The translations under genes were made by a program, and so were the position numbers. Below are positions 27,490-35,988 of a DNA stretch of 64,000 bases, piece by piece (the first letter of the stretch is position 1; the number at the start of each line of letters is the position of its first letter). This DNA comes from Bacillota bacterium (GTDB taxonomy: Bacteria; Bacillota; Clostridia; Clostridiales; Caloramatoraceae): positions 1-64,000 of the forward strand of contig JAEWEN010000064.1 in assembly GCA_023389275.1 (NCBI GenBank). Direction: 5' to 3'. The notes below the pieces were generated by a model. That model was not told the origin of the DNA and did no database searches. It saw only the letters and a list, made by a program, of their open reading frames with translations.

Positions 27490-27634
27490 AGTAGTTAAGA
27501 GGGAGTAGTTAAAAATATAACATCAACAATCTCGATTTAAAAATCTGGTGTTATATACCAAACTTGTTGGTTACGAGACTTTTAATATAATTCATTTATT
27601 TAGGGAATTATATTAAGGGTCTCTTTTATTTTGT
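27490..27634 (+). ncRNA. yybP-ykoY (Mn2+) riboswitch with terminator platform
   Basis: The conserved parts appear in the right order: AGAGGGAGTAG (27499-27509), ATCAACAATCTCG (27522-27534), and GTTGGTTACGAGACT (27566-27580). Together they form the Mn2+-binding four-way-like aptamer of the yybP-ykoY class. A long hairpin follows, arms GAGAC...ATAATTC (27575-27593) and GAATTAT...GTCTC (27605-27623), then TTTTATTTT: an intrinsic terminator that shares the 3' aptamer arm. Mn2+ binding would stabilise the aptamer and allow read-through into the ATPase gene. Confidence 0.88.
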
Positions 27635-27651
27635 TATGAAAGGAGATATTT

Positions 27652-30261
27652 ATGGAAAAATATTTTTTAAAATCCCAAGAAGAAGTTTTACAAAAGTTTA
27701 ATGTTTCAAAAACTTCAGGACTATCAACTGCTCAGGTTGAAGCTAATATTAATGAGCATGGATATAATGAACTTGTTGAAACAAAAAAAGACAGTGTTAT
27801 TAAAGTGTTCTTTGATCAATTTAAAGACTTATCTGTAATTATATTAATAATTGCTGCTTTAATTTCTATGTTTATGAAAAATGTTGAAAGTACTATTGTT
27901 ATTTTTGCTGTATTAATACTTAACGCAATACTTGGAACTGTTCAACATATAAAAGCGGAAAAATCACTTGATGCTTTAAAGTCCCTTTCCTCTCCTAAGG
28001 CAAAGGTTTTGAGAAATGGTGAAAAAGTAGAAATACCTTCTCGTGATGTTGCTGTAGGAGATATATTAATACTTGAAGCAGGTGATTTTGTAACTGCAGA
28101 CGCTAGAATTATAGATAATTTTTCTCTATCTGTAAATGAAAGTTCTTTAACCGGTGAAGCAGAAAATGTAATTAAATTTGCTGATACTATAACAAACGAG
28201 AATATTCCTTTAGGAGACCAAAAGAACATGGTATTCTCTGGAACTTTAGTTACATATGGTAGAGCAACAGCAGTTGTTACAGCAATAGGTATGGATACTG
28301 AAATAGGTAAAATAGCCTCTCTTTTAAACACTGCAAAGGAAAAGAAAACACCACTACAAGTTAGCCTTGATGACTTTGGTAAAAAATTAGCTATAGGTGT
28401 TATTGGTATATGTATACTTGTTTTTTTCCTAACAGTTTATAGAGGATCTGCAATTATTGATGCTTTAATGTTTGCAGTTGCCCTAGCAGTTGCTGCTATT
28501 CCTGAAGCTTTAAGTTCTATTGTTACAATTGTTTTAGCATTAGGAACTCAAAAAATGGCAAAACAAAATGCTATTATAAGAAATCTTAAGGCAGTTGAAG
28601 GTTTAGGTTCTGTATCTATTATTTGTTCTGATAAAACAGGAACATTAACTCAAAATAAAATGACTGTAAAAGGCGCTTATGTTAATGATTCTATAATTAC
28701 TGATGATAATATTAACCTATCAAATGATGTAGAAAAGTTTTTAATTGAATCAAGTGTATTATGTAATGACTCTGAATCTGAAAATGGTAAAGAAATTGGA
28801 GACCCTACAGAAGTTGCTCTTGTTAATGTTTGTAAAAAGCTTTCTCTAGATCCTTTAAAAATAAGATCTGACTTTAAAAGATTATCAGAAATACCATTTG
28901 ATTCTGATAGAAAGCTAATGAGTACTCTTAACAAAATAAATAATGAATATATTATGATAACTAAAGGTGCTGTTGATGTTATGCTTAGTAGAATAAATAG
29001 CATAAACATAAATGGCAATATTGTAGATTTTACATCTGAATACAAAGAAAAAGTTGAAAATGCAAATAAACATTTTTCTGAAAATGGATTAAGAGTTTTA
29101 GCATTTGGATATAAAAAATTATCTTCTGATAAAGAACTTGTTTTAGAAGATGAACAAGACTTTGTATTTTTAGGACTTATATCTATGATAGACCCACCTA
29201 GGGAAGAATCTAAAGCTGCTGTTCATGATTGTAAAATGGCAGGTATTAAACCAGTAATGATTACTGGAGATCACAAAATAACAGCATCAGCTATTGCAAG
29301 AGAAATAGGAATACTTGAAGATGGCGATGAAGCTATTGATGGTGTTGAACTTGATGCTATGAGTGATGAAGAACTTAAGAAAAGAATTATGAATATTTCG
29401 GTTTACGCAAGGGTTTCTCCTGAGCATAAAATAAGAATAGTTAAAACATTCCAAGAACTTGGAGAAATAGCAGCTATGACTGGTGATGGAGTTAATGATG
29501 CTCCTGCTTTAAAACAAGCTGATATAGGTATATCTATGGGTATTACAGGAACAGAAGTTGCTAAAGATGCCTCTTCTATGATTTTAACAGATGATAACTT
29601 TGCTACAATTATAAAATCAGTAGCAAATGGTAGAAATATATATGCTAATATACAAAATGCTATTAAATTTTTACTATCAGGTAATACAGCTGGTATTTTA
29701 GCAGTATTATATGCATCTATTGCAATGCTACCTGCTCCTTTTGCTCCTGTTCACTTACTATTTATAAACCTATTAACAGATAGTTTACCAGCTATTGCTA
29801 TAGGACTTGAAAAACCTAAAAATGATTTACTAAAGCTTAAGCCTAGAAAATCTGATGAATCAATACTTACAAAACCAGTAATTAAAAGTATTGCATCTCA
29901 AGGTTTTGTTATTGCAGTGTGTACTATGATTTCATACCATATAGGTAATTCAACAGGTAACCCTGCTGTAGCTTCTACTATGGCTTTTGCTACTCTTTGT
30001 CTTGCAAGACTGTTCCATGGATTTAACTGTAGATGGAATAAATCATTATTTAAAATAGGTTTCTTTACTAACAAATATACTTGGTATGCATTTATTTTAG
30101 GTGTTATTTTACTTGCAGGAGTATTATTTGTTCCTCCATTTATGGGCGTATTTGAAACTGTAGCTTTAACAAATGCTCAACTTGGATATATGGTCCTTTT
30201 AGCATTTATACCAACAGTTTTAATTCAACTATTTAAAGTTATATTTAGAGATAACAAATAA
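27652..30261 (+). CDS. P-type (P2-like) cation-transporting ATPase, probable Mn2+/Ca2+ exporter
   Basis: 869 residues, a full-length P2-type pump. An N-terminal cation-ATPase domain is followed by actuator loop SSLTGEAENV, membrane motif AAIPEALSSIVTIVLALG, phosphorylated D327 in ICSDKTGTLT, ATP-site ITKGAVDVML, hinge TGDGVNDAPALKQADIG, and six C-terminal membrane helices. Family relatives move Ca2+ or Mn2+. The upstream yybP-ykoY riboswitch senses Mn2+, so manganese detoxification is the most likely job, with Ca2+ as the alternative. PEAL replaces the usual PEGL in helix M4, a small change next to the ion site. Ribosome site AAAGGAGAT. Confidence 0.92.
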   Translation: MEKYFLKSQEEVLQKFNVSKTSGLSTAQVEANINEHGYNELVETKKDSVIKVFFDQFKDLSVIILIIAALISMFMKNVESTIVIFAVLILNAILGTVQHIKAEKSLDALKSLSSPKAKVLRNGEKVEIPSRDVAVGDILILEAGDFVTADARIIDNFSLSVNESSLTGEAENVIKFADTITNENIPLGDQKNMVFSGTLVTYGRATAVVTAIGMDTEIGKIASLLNTAKEKKTPLQVSLDDFGKKLAIGVIGICILVFFLTVYRGSAIIDALMFAVALAVAAIPEALSSIVTIVLALGTQKMAKQNAIIRNLKAVEGLGSVSIICSDKTGTLTQNKMTVKGAYVNDSIITDDNINLSNDVEKFLIESSVLCNDSESENGKEIGDPTEVALVNVCKKLSLDPLKIRSDFKRLSEIPFDSDRKLMSTLNKINNEYIMITKGAVDVMLSRINSININGNIVDFTSEYKEKVENANKHFSENGLRVLAFGYKKLSSDKELVLEDEQDFVFLGLISMIDPPREESKAAVHDCKMAGIKPVMITGDHKITASAIAREIGILEDGDEAIDGVELDAMSDEELKKRIMNISVYARVSPEHKIRIVKTFQELGEIAAMTGDGVNDAPALKQADIGISMGITGTEVAKDASSMILTDDNFATIIKSVANGRNIYANIQNAIKFLLSGNTAGILAVLYASIAMLPAPFAPVHLLFINLLTDSLPAIAIGLEKPKNDLLKLKPRKSDESILTKPVIKSIASQGFVIAVCTMISYHIGNSTGNPAVASTMAFATLCLARLFHGFNCRWNKSLFKIGFFTNKYTWYAFILGVILLAGVLFVPPFMGVFETVALTNAQLGYMVLLAFIPTVLIQLFKVIFRDNK

Positions 30262-30265
30262 AATT

Positions 30266-30296
30266 AAGGCTATGGATTATCCATAGCCTTTTTATA
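30266..30296. terminator. Bidirectional terminator between the ATPase and phosphodiesterase genes
   Basis: AAGGCTATGG/CCATAGCCTT stem with a T-run on the plus strand. The converging gene ends inside it. Confidence 0.85.
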
Positions 30297-31557
30297 TATC
30301 TAATATTTCTTTCATTATTTTTCCCTGAGCCTCTTTCATTTCAAACCCTAAAAGATATGAAAATGTTTTTGCATAGTTTATAATATGTCCTTCATTTAAG
30401 TACACACCTTTTTTGATTCCTTTACCTGATGCTACAAATGCTGCTGTATAGTCTTCTTTTAAAGGGCTATATCCATGTTGACCTATATATGAAGGAAGAT
30501 GTTCTAAATAATCTCCTATTATCTCATCTCCAAAATAATATCCCTTTGACGCTTCAATCATAAAGCTACAATTCGAATTTGCTCCAAGGTCTTTTGCTTC
30601 ATCTGTTGTGTATATATTTTCAATAAATCCCTTAGATTTTAAATTCTCTAATATACATTTAACAGTATTTAAATTCTTATGTGATTTTACATATACATAT
30701 CCACTTCCATCACAACTATCAAAGTAAGCATCATAATCTAAAATATGCCCTTTTGAATTTAAACTTATTAAATCATTTTCTAAAAATAAAACATTAGGTT
30801 TTATTTTCTTATTAGCATTTAATTGACTATGATCACCAAATGCTATTATAGCTGTTTCATCATAAATACCACTTTCTTTTAAAGCAGTTATTATTTTTTG
30901 AACTTTTAAATCCATTCTATCTAAAGCCTCTTTTACCTGTTTTGATTCAATACCATAATCGTGTTTTTGAGTATCTAAATCAATAAAATGTACAAGCGTT
31001 AGATTAGGCTTTTTTGTTTTTATGGTATGAGCAGTAGATTCGCATATAAAATTATCTAAATATGGTTGTTTTACCCCCTGCCTTAGCTTTCCAAATCTTA
31101 GCTCTAAATCTAAAATAAAAGGCTTACTACCTGAAAATAGTACTTTTAAAGCATCTTTTTCCCAAGATTTTGTTCCCCATATTTCTGGAAGATTGTATTT
31201 TATCTTAGCTCCTGCTGTAACTGGCCATAAAAGAGACGCTACTTTTAAACCATTTCTTCTTGCAGCATCATAAAGTGTATCTCCGCTTATATATTTTCTA
31301 TACCAATGCCACTGTCTATCTAGTATACCTTCTTGAAGTATTTTATTTGATACTACTCCATGATTTTTAGGATATTTTCCTGTTATAACTGTTGTATGAG
31401 CTGGATATGTCAAAGATGGATATACTGTTTTCACTTTATCAATATATGAACCATTATTAATTAAAGTTTTAAATCCCTTTAGATTTTTCAAGTAGTTAAA
31501 GTCCTTTGTAGATAAAGCATCTATTGATAAAATAACTAAATACTTTGGATTTTCCAT
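30292..31557 (-). CDS. Nucleotide pyrophosphatase/phosphodiesterase-like protein of the alkaline phosphatase superfamily
   Basis: 421 residues from the ATG at 31557, which follows AGAGGTGATACA; an upstream in-frame ATG at 31590 has no such site. Metal and nucleophile motifs of the type I phosphodiesterase/ENPP family are visible: ILSIDALSTKDF (first metal Asp), YPSLTYPAHTTVITGKYP (Thr nucleophile, about 63), LTLVHFIDLDTQKHDYG, AFGDHSQ (metal Asp/His) and GQHGYSP. It hydrolyses phosphodiester or phosphonate bonds; the substrate is unknown. No signal peptide, so probably cytoplasmic. The exonuclease gene lies 44 bp upstream on the same strand. Confidence 0.87.
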   Translation of the reverse strand: MENPKYLVILSIDALSTKDFNYLKNLKGFKTLINNGSYIDKVKTVYPSLTYPAHTTVITGKYPKNHGVVSNKILQEGILDRQWHWYRKYISGDTLYDAARRNGLKVASLLWPVTAGAKIKYNLPEIWGTKSWEKDALKVLFSGSKPFILDLELRFGKLRQGVKQPYLDNFICESTAHTIKTKKPNLTLVHFIDLDTQKHDYGIESKQVKEALDRMDLKVQKIITALKESGIYDETAIIAFGDHSQLNANKKIKPNVLFLENDLISLNSKGHILDYDAYFDSCDGSGYVYVKSHKNLNTVKCILENLKSKGFIENIYTTDEAKDLGANSNCSFMIEASKGYYFGDEIIGDYLEHLPSYIGQHGYSPLKEDYTAAFVASGKGIKKGVYLNEGHIINYAKTFSYLLGFEMKEAQGKIMKEILDI

Positions 31558-31601
31558 TGTATCACCTCTTTTAATATGATACCCAAACATATTTATATAT
31601 A

Positions 31602-32636
31602 TTAACTACGTGTATAGCTTCTATAAACTCTATAAAGATTATATGCATCACTTAGTGCATTATGTTTTTTTCCTTCAAATTCTAAAGAGCAACAATTTAA
31701 TGCACTTGATAATGATATAACTTGATTCATTTTTTTATAATAATAACTAAACTCTTTTTGAAAATCCACGTAATTTTTTCTTACCCTATTTATAAATTGG
31801 TTTTTATTCCCTCTAATTAAGCTGTTGCATTTTAATGCCTTTATATCTTCTCTTCCCCAGCTTATAAATAAAAACTTTTCATTTCCTATCCATTTTTCTA
31901 AAAGATCTATACATTCTTTAAATCCTATTCCATTGTCAACTTCCTCTTGTGTAAGACCAGTTATTTCTTTACATCTATCACTTAATTTTTTTTGTATTTT
32001 AGGCTTTAAAACAACGTAAAATTTATCTAAAGAATTATTATTGGGATTATATTTAACAGCTCCTAGGGATATAATCTCCCAGTAACCTAATGTATTATCT
32101 TTTTTATCTACACAATTCATTTCAAGATCAAAAAATATTAAAGTTCTTTTTTCATATCCTTGAGCTTGTTCTACTTTTCTAACTACTTTTCTTCTTTTAA
32201 TAAAACTTTGCTTTCTTATATTTTTTCTATTCCAAAGTTTTTCAAATATATTTTTACTTTTTATATCATATCTAATATTCCAGTTTTTATGATGCTTAAA
32301 TGTTTTTCTTAAATATGCAATATTATTTGCCATTTTATCTTTTAAAAAGTTACTATTTGTAAAGATTTTTATAGCATTTTCATTAAATGTTACTATATTA
32401 ATTAAATATTTTTTTCTATATTTAAGAAATAACCTTTCCTCTAATCCTATTATTAAAGAAAATATTTCATTTATAATAATATAATTTGCACTAGAAAAAG
32501 TAGTTACATTTTTTATAGTTTTACTTTTTTTTAAATAAACCATACCTTTATTAACTATAATTACATTTAAAGTTATACACTTTTTATTGTAATCATAGTT
32601 GTCGCTATAGTAACATATTAAATTATTATTTTTCAT
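31602..32636 (-). CDS. DEDDh 3'-5' exonuclease with an unassigned N-terminal domain
   Basis: 344 residues. The C-terminal exonuclease (about 164-344) has the DEDDh residues in order: FDLEM (first D and E, about 169-173), SWGREDIKAL (second D) and KKHNALSDAYNLY (H and last D). It resembles the ERI-1/KapD-type exonucleases rather than the DNA polymerase subunit. Residues 1-160 are basic and form no family I know. They begin MKNNNLICYYSDNYDYNKK, and the FDLEM boundary follows a lysine/arginine-rich linker. RNA or DNA may be the substrate. It precedes the phosphodiesterase gene on the same strand. Confidence 0.83.
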   Translation of the reverse strand: MKNNNLICYYSDNYDYNKKCITLNVIIVNKGMVYLKKSKTIKNVTTFSSANYIIINEIFSLIIGLEERLFLKYRKKYLINIVTFNENAIKIFTNSNFLKDKMANNIAYLRKTFKHHKNWNIRYDIKSKNIFEKLWNRKNIRKQSFIKRRKVVRKVEQAQGYEKRTLIFFDLEMNCVDKKDNTLGYWEIISLGAVKYNPNNNSLDKFYVVLKPKIQKKLSDRCKEITGLTQEEVDNGIGFKECIDLLEKWIGNEKFLFISWGREDIKALKCNSLIRGNKNQFINRVRKNYVDFQKEFSYYYKKMNQVISLSSALNCCSLEFEGKKHNALSDAYNLYRVYRSYTRS

Positions 32637-32752
32637 TTATATCACCTATATAAATTAACTTGTCTTTCACAACAAGTGTAAGTATAACATTTTTCATTAA
32701 AATTTTATATATATTTATATAATGTATATTGTCAAAGTTTGTAGAAATATAT

Positions 32753-32781
32753 AAAAGCAAGTAAGACTTTTACTTGCTTTT
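32753..32781 (-). terminator. Terminator overlapping the end of the amidohydrolase gene
   Basis: AAAAGCAAGTAA/TTACTTGCTTTT stem. The amidohydrolase stop at 32770 is inside it, and the minus strand continues with TTTTATATA. Confidence 0.78.
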
Positions 32782-34359
32782 ATATATTGTATTTCCTTCT
32801 TTTATTGTTTCAACAACCTTAATTTTATTTATATCTTTAAGTTGCACTTTTAAAGGATTATTATCTAAAATAACTAAATCTGCTAATTTCCCCTCTTTTA
32901 TAGAACCTTTTAAGTTTTCTTCCATGTATTGATAAGCAGCATTTATTGTTACAGCTTTTAATGCTTCAACTACAGGTATTTTTTCACCATCACCTAAAAC
33001 CTCACCATTTTTCATTTCCCTATTAACTGCAATCCATATAGTTTCTATTATATTTGGCTCTATAACCGGTGAATCTTGATGAAGTGTAAACTTTAATCCT
33101 TTTTCCAAAGCAGCTTTAGCTGGTGATATTTGACTTGCTCTTTCATATCCAAAGTTTTTTATATGCACATCTCCAAAATAATATACATGAGCTTCAAAAA
33201 ATGAAGGAATCATACCTAATTCTTTAACTTCTTCTAGTTGGTCTTTGCCTATTAGTTGAGCATGTACTATAACTGGTCTTATATCATTTTTTGTATTAAT
33301 CTCTTTTTTAGCCTCTTTATATTGTTTTATAAACATTTCAACAGCAGCATCACCATTACAATGAACTAGTATTTGCATATTATCTTCTAAAGCTATTTTC
33401 ATAAGCTTTTTTGTTTCATTATTATTTATTACTGGATATGCTCTATAACCACTTTCCCCTACATAATCACTTCTCATATATGCGGTTCTCCCTTGTGGAG
33501 ATCCATCTAAAAATGCTTTATATCCTCCAACTTTAAAATGATTTTTATATTTTTTTATATAATCTTTTAGCTTTGATAATATAGTATCTTTTTCCTTTAT
33601 ATCAACATAACCTATATAATCTACTTTTAATATATTTAAGTCAATTATGTAAGTTAAAAATCCTACTAAAGAAGAAACTATCATTCCCTCTTGAACAGTT
33701 GTTATACCATAAGAGGCATAGCTATTCTGCGCCTTTTTAATCGCTTTTATTATGTTTTCTAAAGATGGCATAGGAACTTTTTGAATATAGTTTATATAAG
33801 CATTTTCTTCAGCATATCCATTTAATTTCCCATTTTCTCTATGAAATACTCCACCTTCTGGGTTCTTAATTGACTCATTTATTCCAAGCTTTTTCATAGC
33901 TAATGAATTAAATAAACCATTGTGACCTGATTTATTTGATATTACAAGTGGATTTTTAGGTGATATTTTATCTAAAAATTCTATTCTAGGATAAGTTTTT
34001 TCTTCTAAAGAATTATAATCAAAGTTATTACAAAGTATCCAAGTGTCTTGTTTTATATTATTGTTTTCTATAAAACTTTTTATTTTTTCATTAATTTCAT
34101 TAAAGTTAACAGCTTCTTCTAAATTAACTTGTAGTTTTGAATTAGCATAACCAAAAAAATGACTATGTGAATCTATAAATGATGGCATTAAAGTTTTTCC
34201 TTTTAAGTCAATTATATTTGTTTCTTTATTTTTTAGTTTTAGTATTTCTTCTTTAGACCCAACTTTTTTAATTATTCCATCTTTAATATATATAGCCTCT
34301 ACATACATATTTTTTTCCATAGTTAATATATCACCATTAAAATAAATTGTATCCTTCAT
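32770..34359 (-). CDS. Amidohydrolase family 3 protein (YtcJ-like)
   Basis: 529 residues, a metal-dependent hydrolase of the imidazolonepropionase/N-acyl hydrolase group. Motifs are MPSFIDSHSHFFG (HxH metal pair, about 59-71), AFLDGSPQGRTAYM, ILVHCNGDAAVEMF, IVHAQLIG and TLHQDSPVIEPN. The C-terminal VTINAAYQYMEENLKGSIKEGKLADLVI is the usual composite-domain end. The substrate is unknown; relatives include N-substituted formamide deformylases. Ribosome site AAGGGAAGTG. Flanked by terminators, so a single-gene unit. Confidence 0.88.
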   Translation of the reverse strand: MKDTIYFNGDILTMEKNMYVEAIYIKDGIIKKVGSKEEILKLKNKETNIIDLKGKTLMPSFIDSHSHFFGYANSKLQVNLEEAVNFNEINEKIKSFIENNNIKQDTWILCNNFDYNSLEEKTYPRIEFLDKISPKNPLVISNKSGHNGLFNSLAMKKLGINESIKNPEGGVFHRENGKLNGYAEENAYINYIQKVPMPSLENIIKAIKKAQNSYASYGITTVQEGMIVSSLVGFLTYIIDLNILKVDYIGYVDIKEKDTILSKLKDYIKKYKNHFKVGGYKAFLDGSPQGRTAYMRSDYVGESGYRAYPVINNNETKKLMKIALEDNMQILVHCNGDAAVEMFIKQYKEAKKEINTKNDIRPVIVHAQLIGKDQLEEVKELGMIPSFFEAHVYYFGDVHIKNFGYERASQISPAKAALEKGLKFTLHQDSPVIEPNIIETIWIAVNREMKNGEVLGDGEKIPVVEALKAVTINAAYQYMEENLKGSIKEGKLADLVILDNNPLKVQLKDINKIKVVETIKEGNTIYKSK

Positions 34360-34420
34360 AAAGCCACTTCCCTTTTAAAATATTTATATATAGATTTCCC
34401 ATTATGCCCTTTAGTATACA

Positions 34421-34453
34421 AAAGCTGTTAATACAAATTGTATTAACAGCTTT
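34421..34453 (-). terminator. Terminator after the 100-residue gene
   Basis: AAAGCTGTTAATA/TATTAACAGCTTT stem, 7-base loop, just past the minus-strand stop. Confidence 0.72.
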
Positions 34454-34462
34454 AATTTATCT

Positions 34463-34765
34463 TTACTCTAAACACTCTCTAGCATTATCTGTTAAAATAT
34501 AAAGAGATAATGCTCCACCATGTTCCATATTTATAGTATCTAGTTTTCTTGAAAGAACCCCTTCTCTTTGAAGCTCAAGTCCTACCTCATCATCTTTGTT
34601 TCTGTCTTTTAAAGTTACATACTCTTTGTTCATTATATAGCCTATGTTAACTGTAGGAGATAAAACTAACTTATCATCCATATCATATATTTTAAAGCTA
34701 GTGTTCCCATTTTCATATTTGCCAAAAACAATTTTGCATTTTTCACCTTTAAAATTAATTACCAT
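34463..34765 (-). CDS. Conserved-looking hypothetical protein, 100 residues
   Basis: Begins MVINFKGEKCKIVFGKYENG and appears as a small alpha+beta protein with repeated short strands (IVFGKYENG, SFKIYDMDDKLVLSPTVNIGY, EYVTLKDRN) and a C-terminal helix. No signal peptide, membrane helix or catalytic motif. AAAGGGAG ribosome site before the ATG and a dedicated terminator, so the gene is real, but I do not recognise the family. It lies downstream of nrdB, separated by that operon's terminator. Confidence 0.68.
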   Translation of the reverse strand: MVINFKGEKCKIVFGKYENGNTSFKIYDMDDKLVLSPTVNIGYIMNKEYVTLKDRNKDDEVGLELQREGVLSRKLDTINMEHGGALSLYILTDNARECLE

Positions 34766-34897
34766 AGTTACATCAACTCCCTTTAATTTATATTATATAA
34801 TATTTTTTAATTTATTTTAATTTTTACTAATCTAAATTTTGTATATTTTATTTTAATGTGATATAATAACATTCAAAGACCATTTAAAAGATTACAA

Positions 34898-34939
34898 AAA
34901 GAAACCTCTGAAGTTTTATAAACTAAAGAGGTTTCTTTT
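34898..34939 (-). terminator. Terminator of nrdA-nrdB
   Basis: AAAGAAACCTCT/AGAGGTTTCTTT arms with an inner AGTTT/AAACT pairing. On the minus strand it ends in TTTCTTTTTG. Confidence 0.8.
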
Positions 34940-34942
34940 ATT

Positions 34943-35977
34943 TTAAAGATCATCAACTAATGCTCCTGCTTTAGCATAAGCTGTAGATTTCGCCTCAAAA
35001 AAGTCTGTTTTTACAGAGTTTGCATTAGATAAAGTATCTACCCATGATGCAGGGTTTTCATTATATCCATCATATATATTTCCAAACCCTAATGCAGAAA
35101 ATCTCAGGTTTCCAAGATATTTAATGTAATTTTCTATAAGATTTTCATTTATACCTTGAATTTTATTGCCTATAACATATTTTCCCCATTCAATTTCATT
35201 TTCAACGCCATTTATCATCATCTCTTTAAGAGTAGATATAACATCTTCTGTAAACATTTCTGGTTCTTCAACTATAAGTTCTTTTATTATATTTCTAAAA
35301 AGCCATAAATGTGTGTTTTCATCTCTATTTATATATCTTATTTCCTGTGCAGAGCCTGGCATTTTACCATTTCTCTCAAGATTATAGAAAAACATAAATC
35401 CTGAGTAAAAATATATTCCTTCTAATATGTAGTTTGCCATAAGAGTTTTTAAAAAGTTTTCTTTTGTAGGACTCTTTTGAAACTCATTATAAAGGTCTCC
35501 TATAAACTTATTTCTATCAAGTAATATTTTATCATCCTTCCACTGATAAAGTATTTCATTTCTTTTATCAGGTGAGCATATAGTATCTAACATATAGCTA
35601 TAGCTTTGTGAATGTACAGCTTCTTGAAAAGCTTGTATTGTAAGACAAAGATTTACCTCTGATGCTGTAATATAATTATTTATATTAGAAAGATTTGCTG
35701 TTTGTATTGAATCTAAAAAAATTAAAAATGATAGTATTTTATCATAAGCAACTCTTTCTTGCTCAGTAAGCTTAGTATAGTCTTTAAGATCTTGAGACAA
35801 ATTTATCTCCTCTGGTATCCAAAAATTATTCATTGCATTTCTGTACCAATCAGATACCCAAGTATATTTCATATTATTAAAATCATTAAGATTTGTAGTA
35901 TTTCCATTTATCATTTTTCTTTTTAAAAGTTCAATATCTCCAAACTCATTAAAAAGTGGTCTTCTTACTATATCCAT
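34943..35977 (-). CDS. nrdB: NrdB, class I ribonucleotide reductase beta subunit
   Basis: Makes the radical used by NrdA to reduce ribonucleotides. 344 residues, ferritin-like fold. Metal ligands follow the R2 pattern: D in FLDSIQ (about 92), E and H in QEAVHSQSYSYM (about 121-124) with radical tyrosine Y128 in the R2 Tyr position, E in LEGIYFYSG, and E/H in RDENTHLWL. The Tyr radical site is intact, arguing for a class Ia/Ib-type enzyme rather than the Tyr-less class Ic. Whether Fe or Mn is used cannot be told; no nrdI is present here. It lies 11 bp after nrdA. Confidence 0.95.
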   Translation of the reverse strand: MDIVRRPLFNEFGDIELLKRKMINGNTTNLNDFNNMKYTWVSDWYRNAMNNFWIPEEINLSQDLKDYTKLTEQERVAYDKILSFLIFLDSIQTANLSNINNYITASEVNLCLTIQAFQEAVHSQSYSYMLDTICSPDKRNEILYQWKDDKILLDRNKFIGDLYNEFQKSPTKENFLKTLMANYILEGIYFYSGFMFFYNLERNGKMPGSAQEIRYINRDENTHLWLFRNIIKELIVEEPEMFTEDVISTLKEMMINGVENEIEWGKYVIGNKIQGINENLIENYIKYLGNLRFSALGFGNIYDGYNENPASWVDTLSNANSVKTDFFEAKSTAYAKAGALVDDL

Positions 35978-35988
35978 AAATATCCTCC

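Noticed and set aside
27490..27570. A second T-box leader
   Set aside because: GGGAGTAG looked like a T-box Stem I at first, but there is no GGTACCGCGG motif; the parts fit the yybP-ykoY class.
27942..28331. 129-codon minus-strand frame inside the P-type ATPase
   Set aside because: Antisense shadow of a well-supported gene, with no domain or start signal.
32770..34359. Urease- or dihydroorotase-type amidohydrolase
   Set aside because: The length and the motifs DSHSHFFG and HCNGDAAV fit the YtcJ-like family 3 better.
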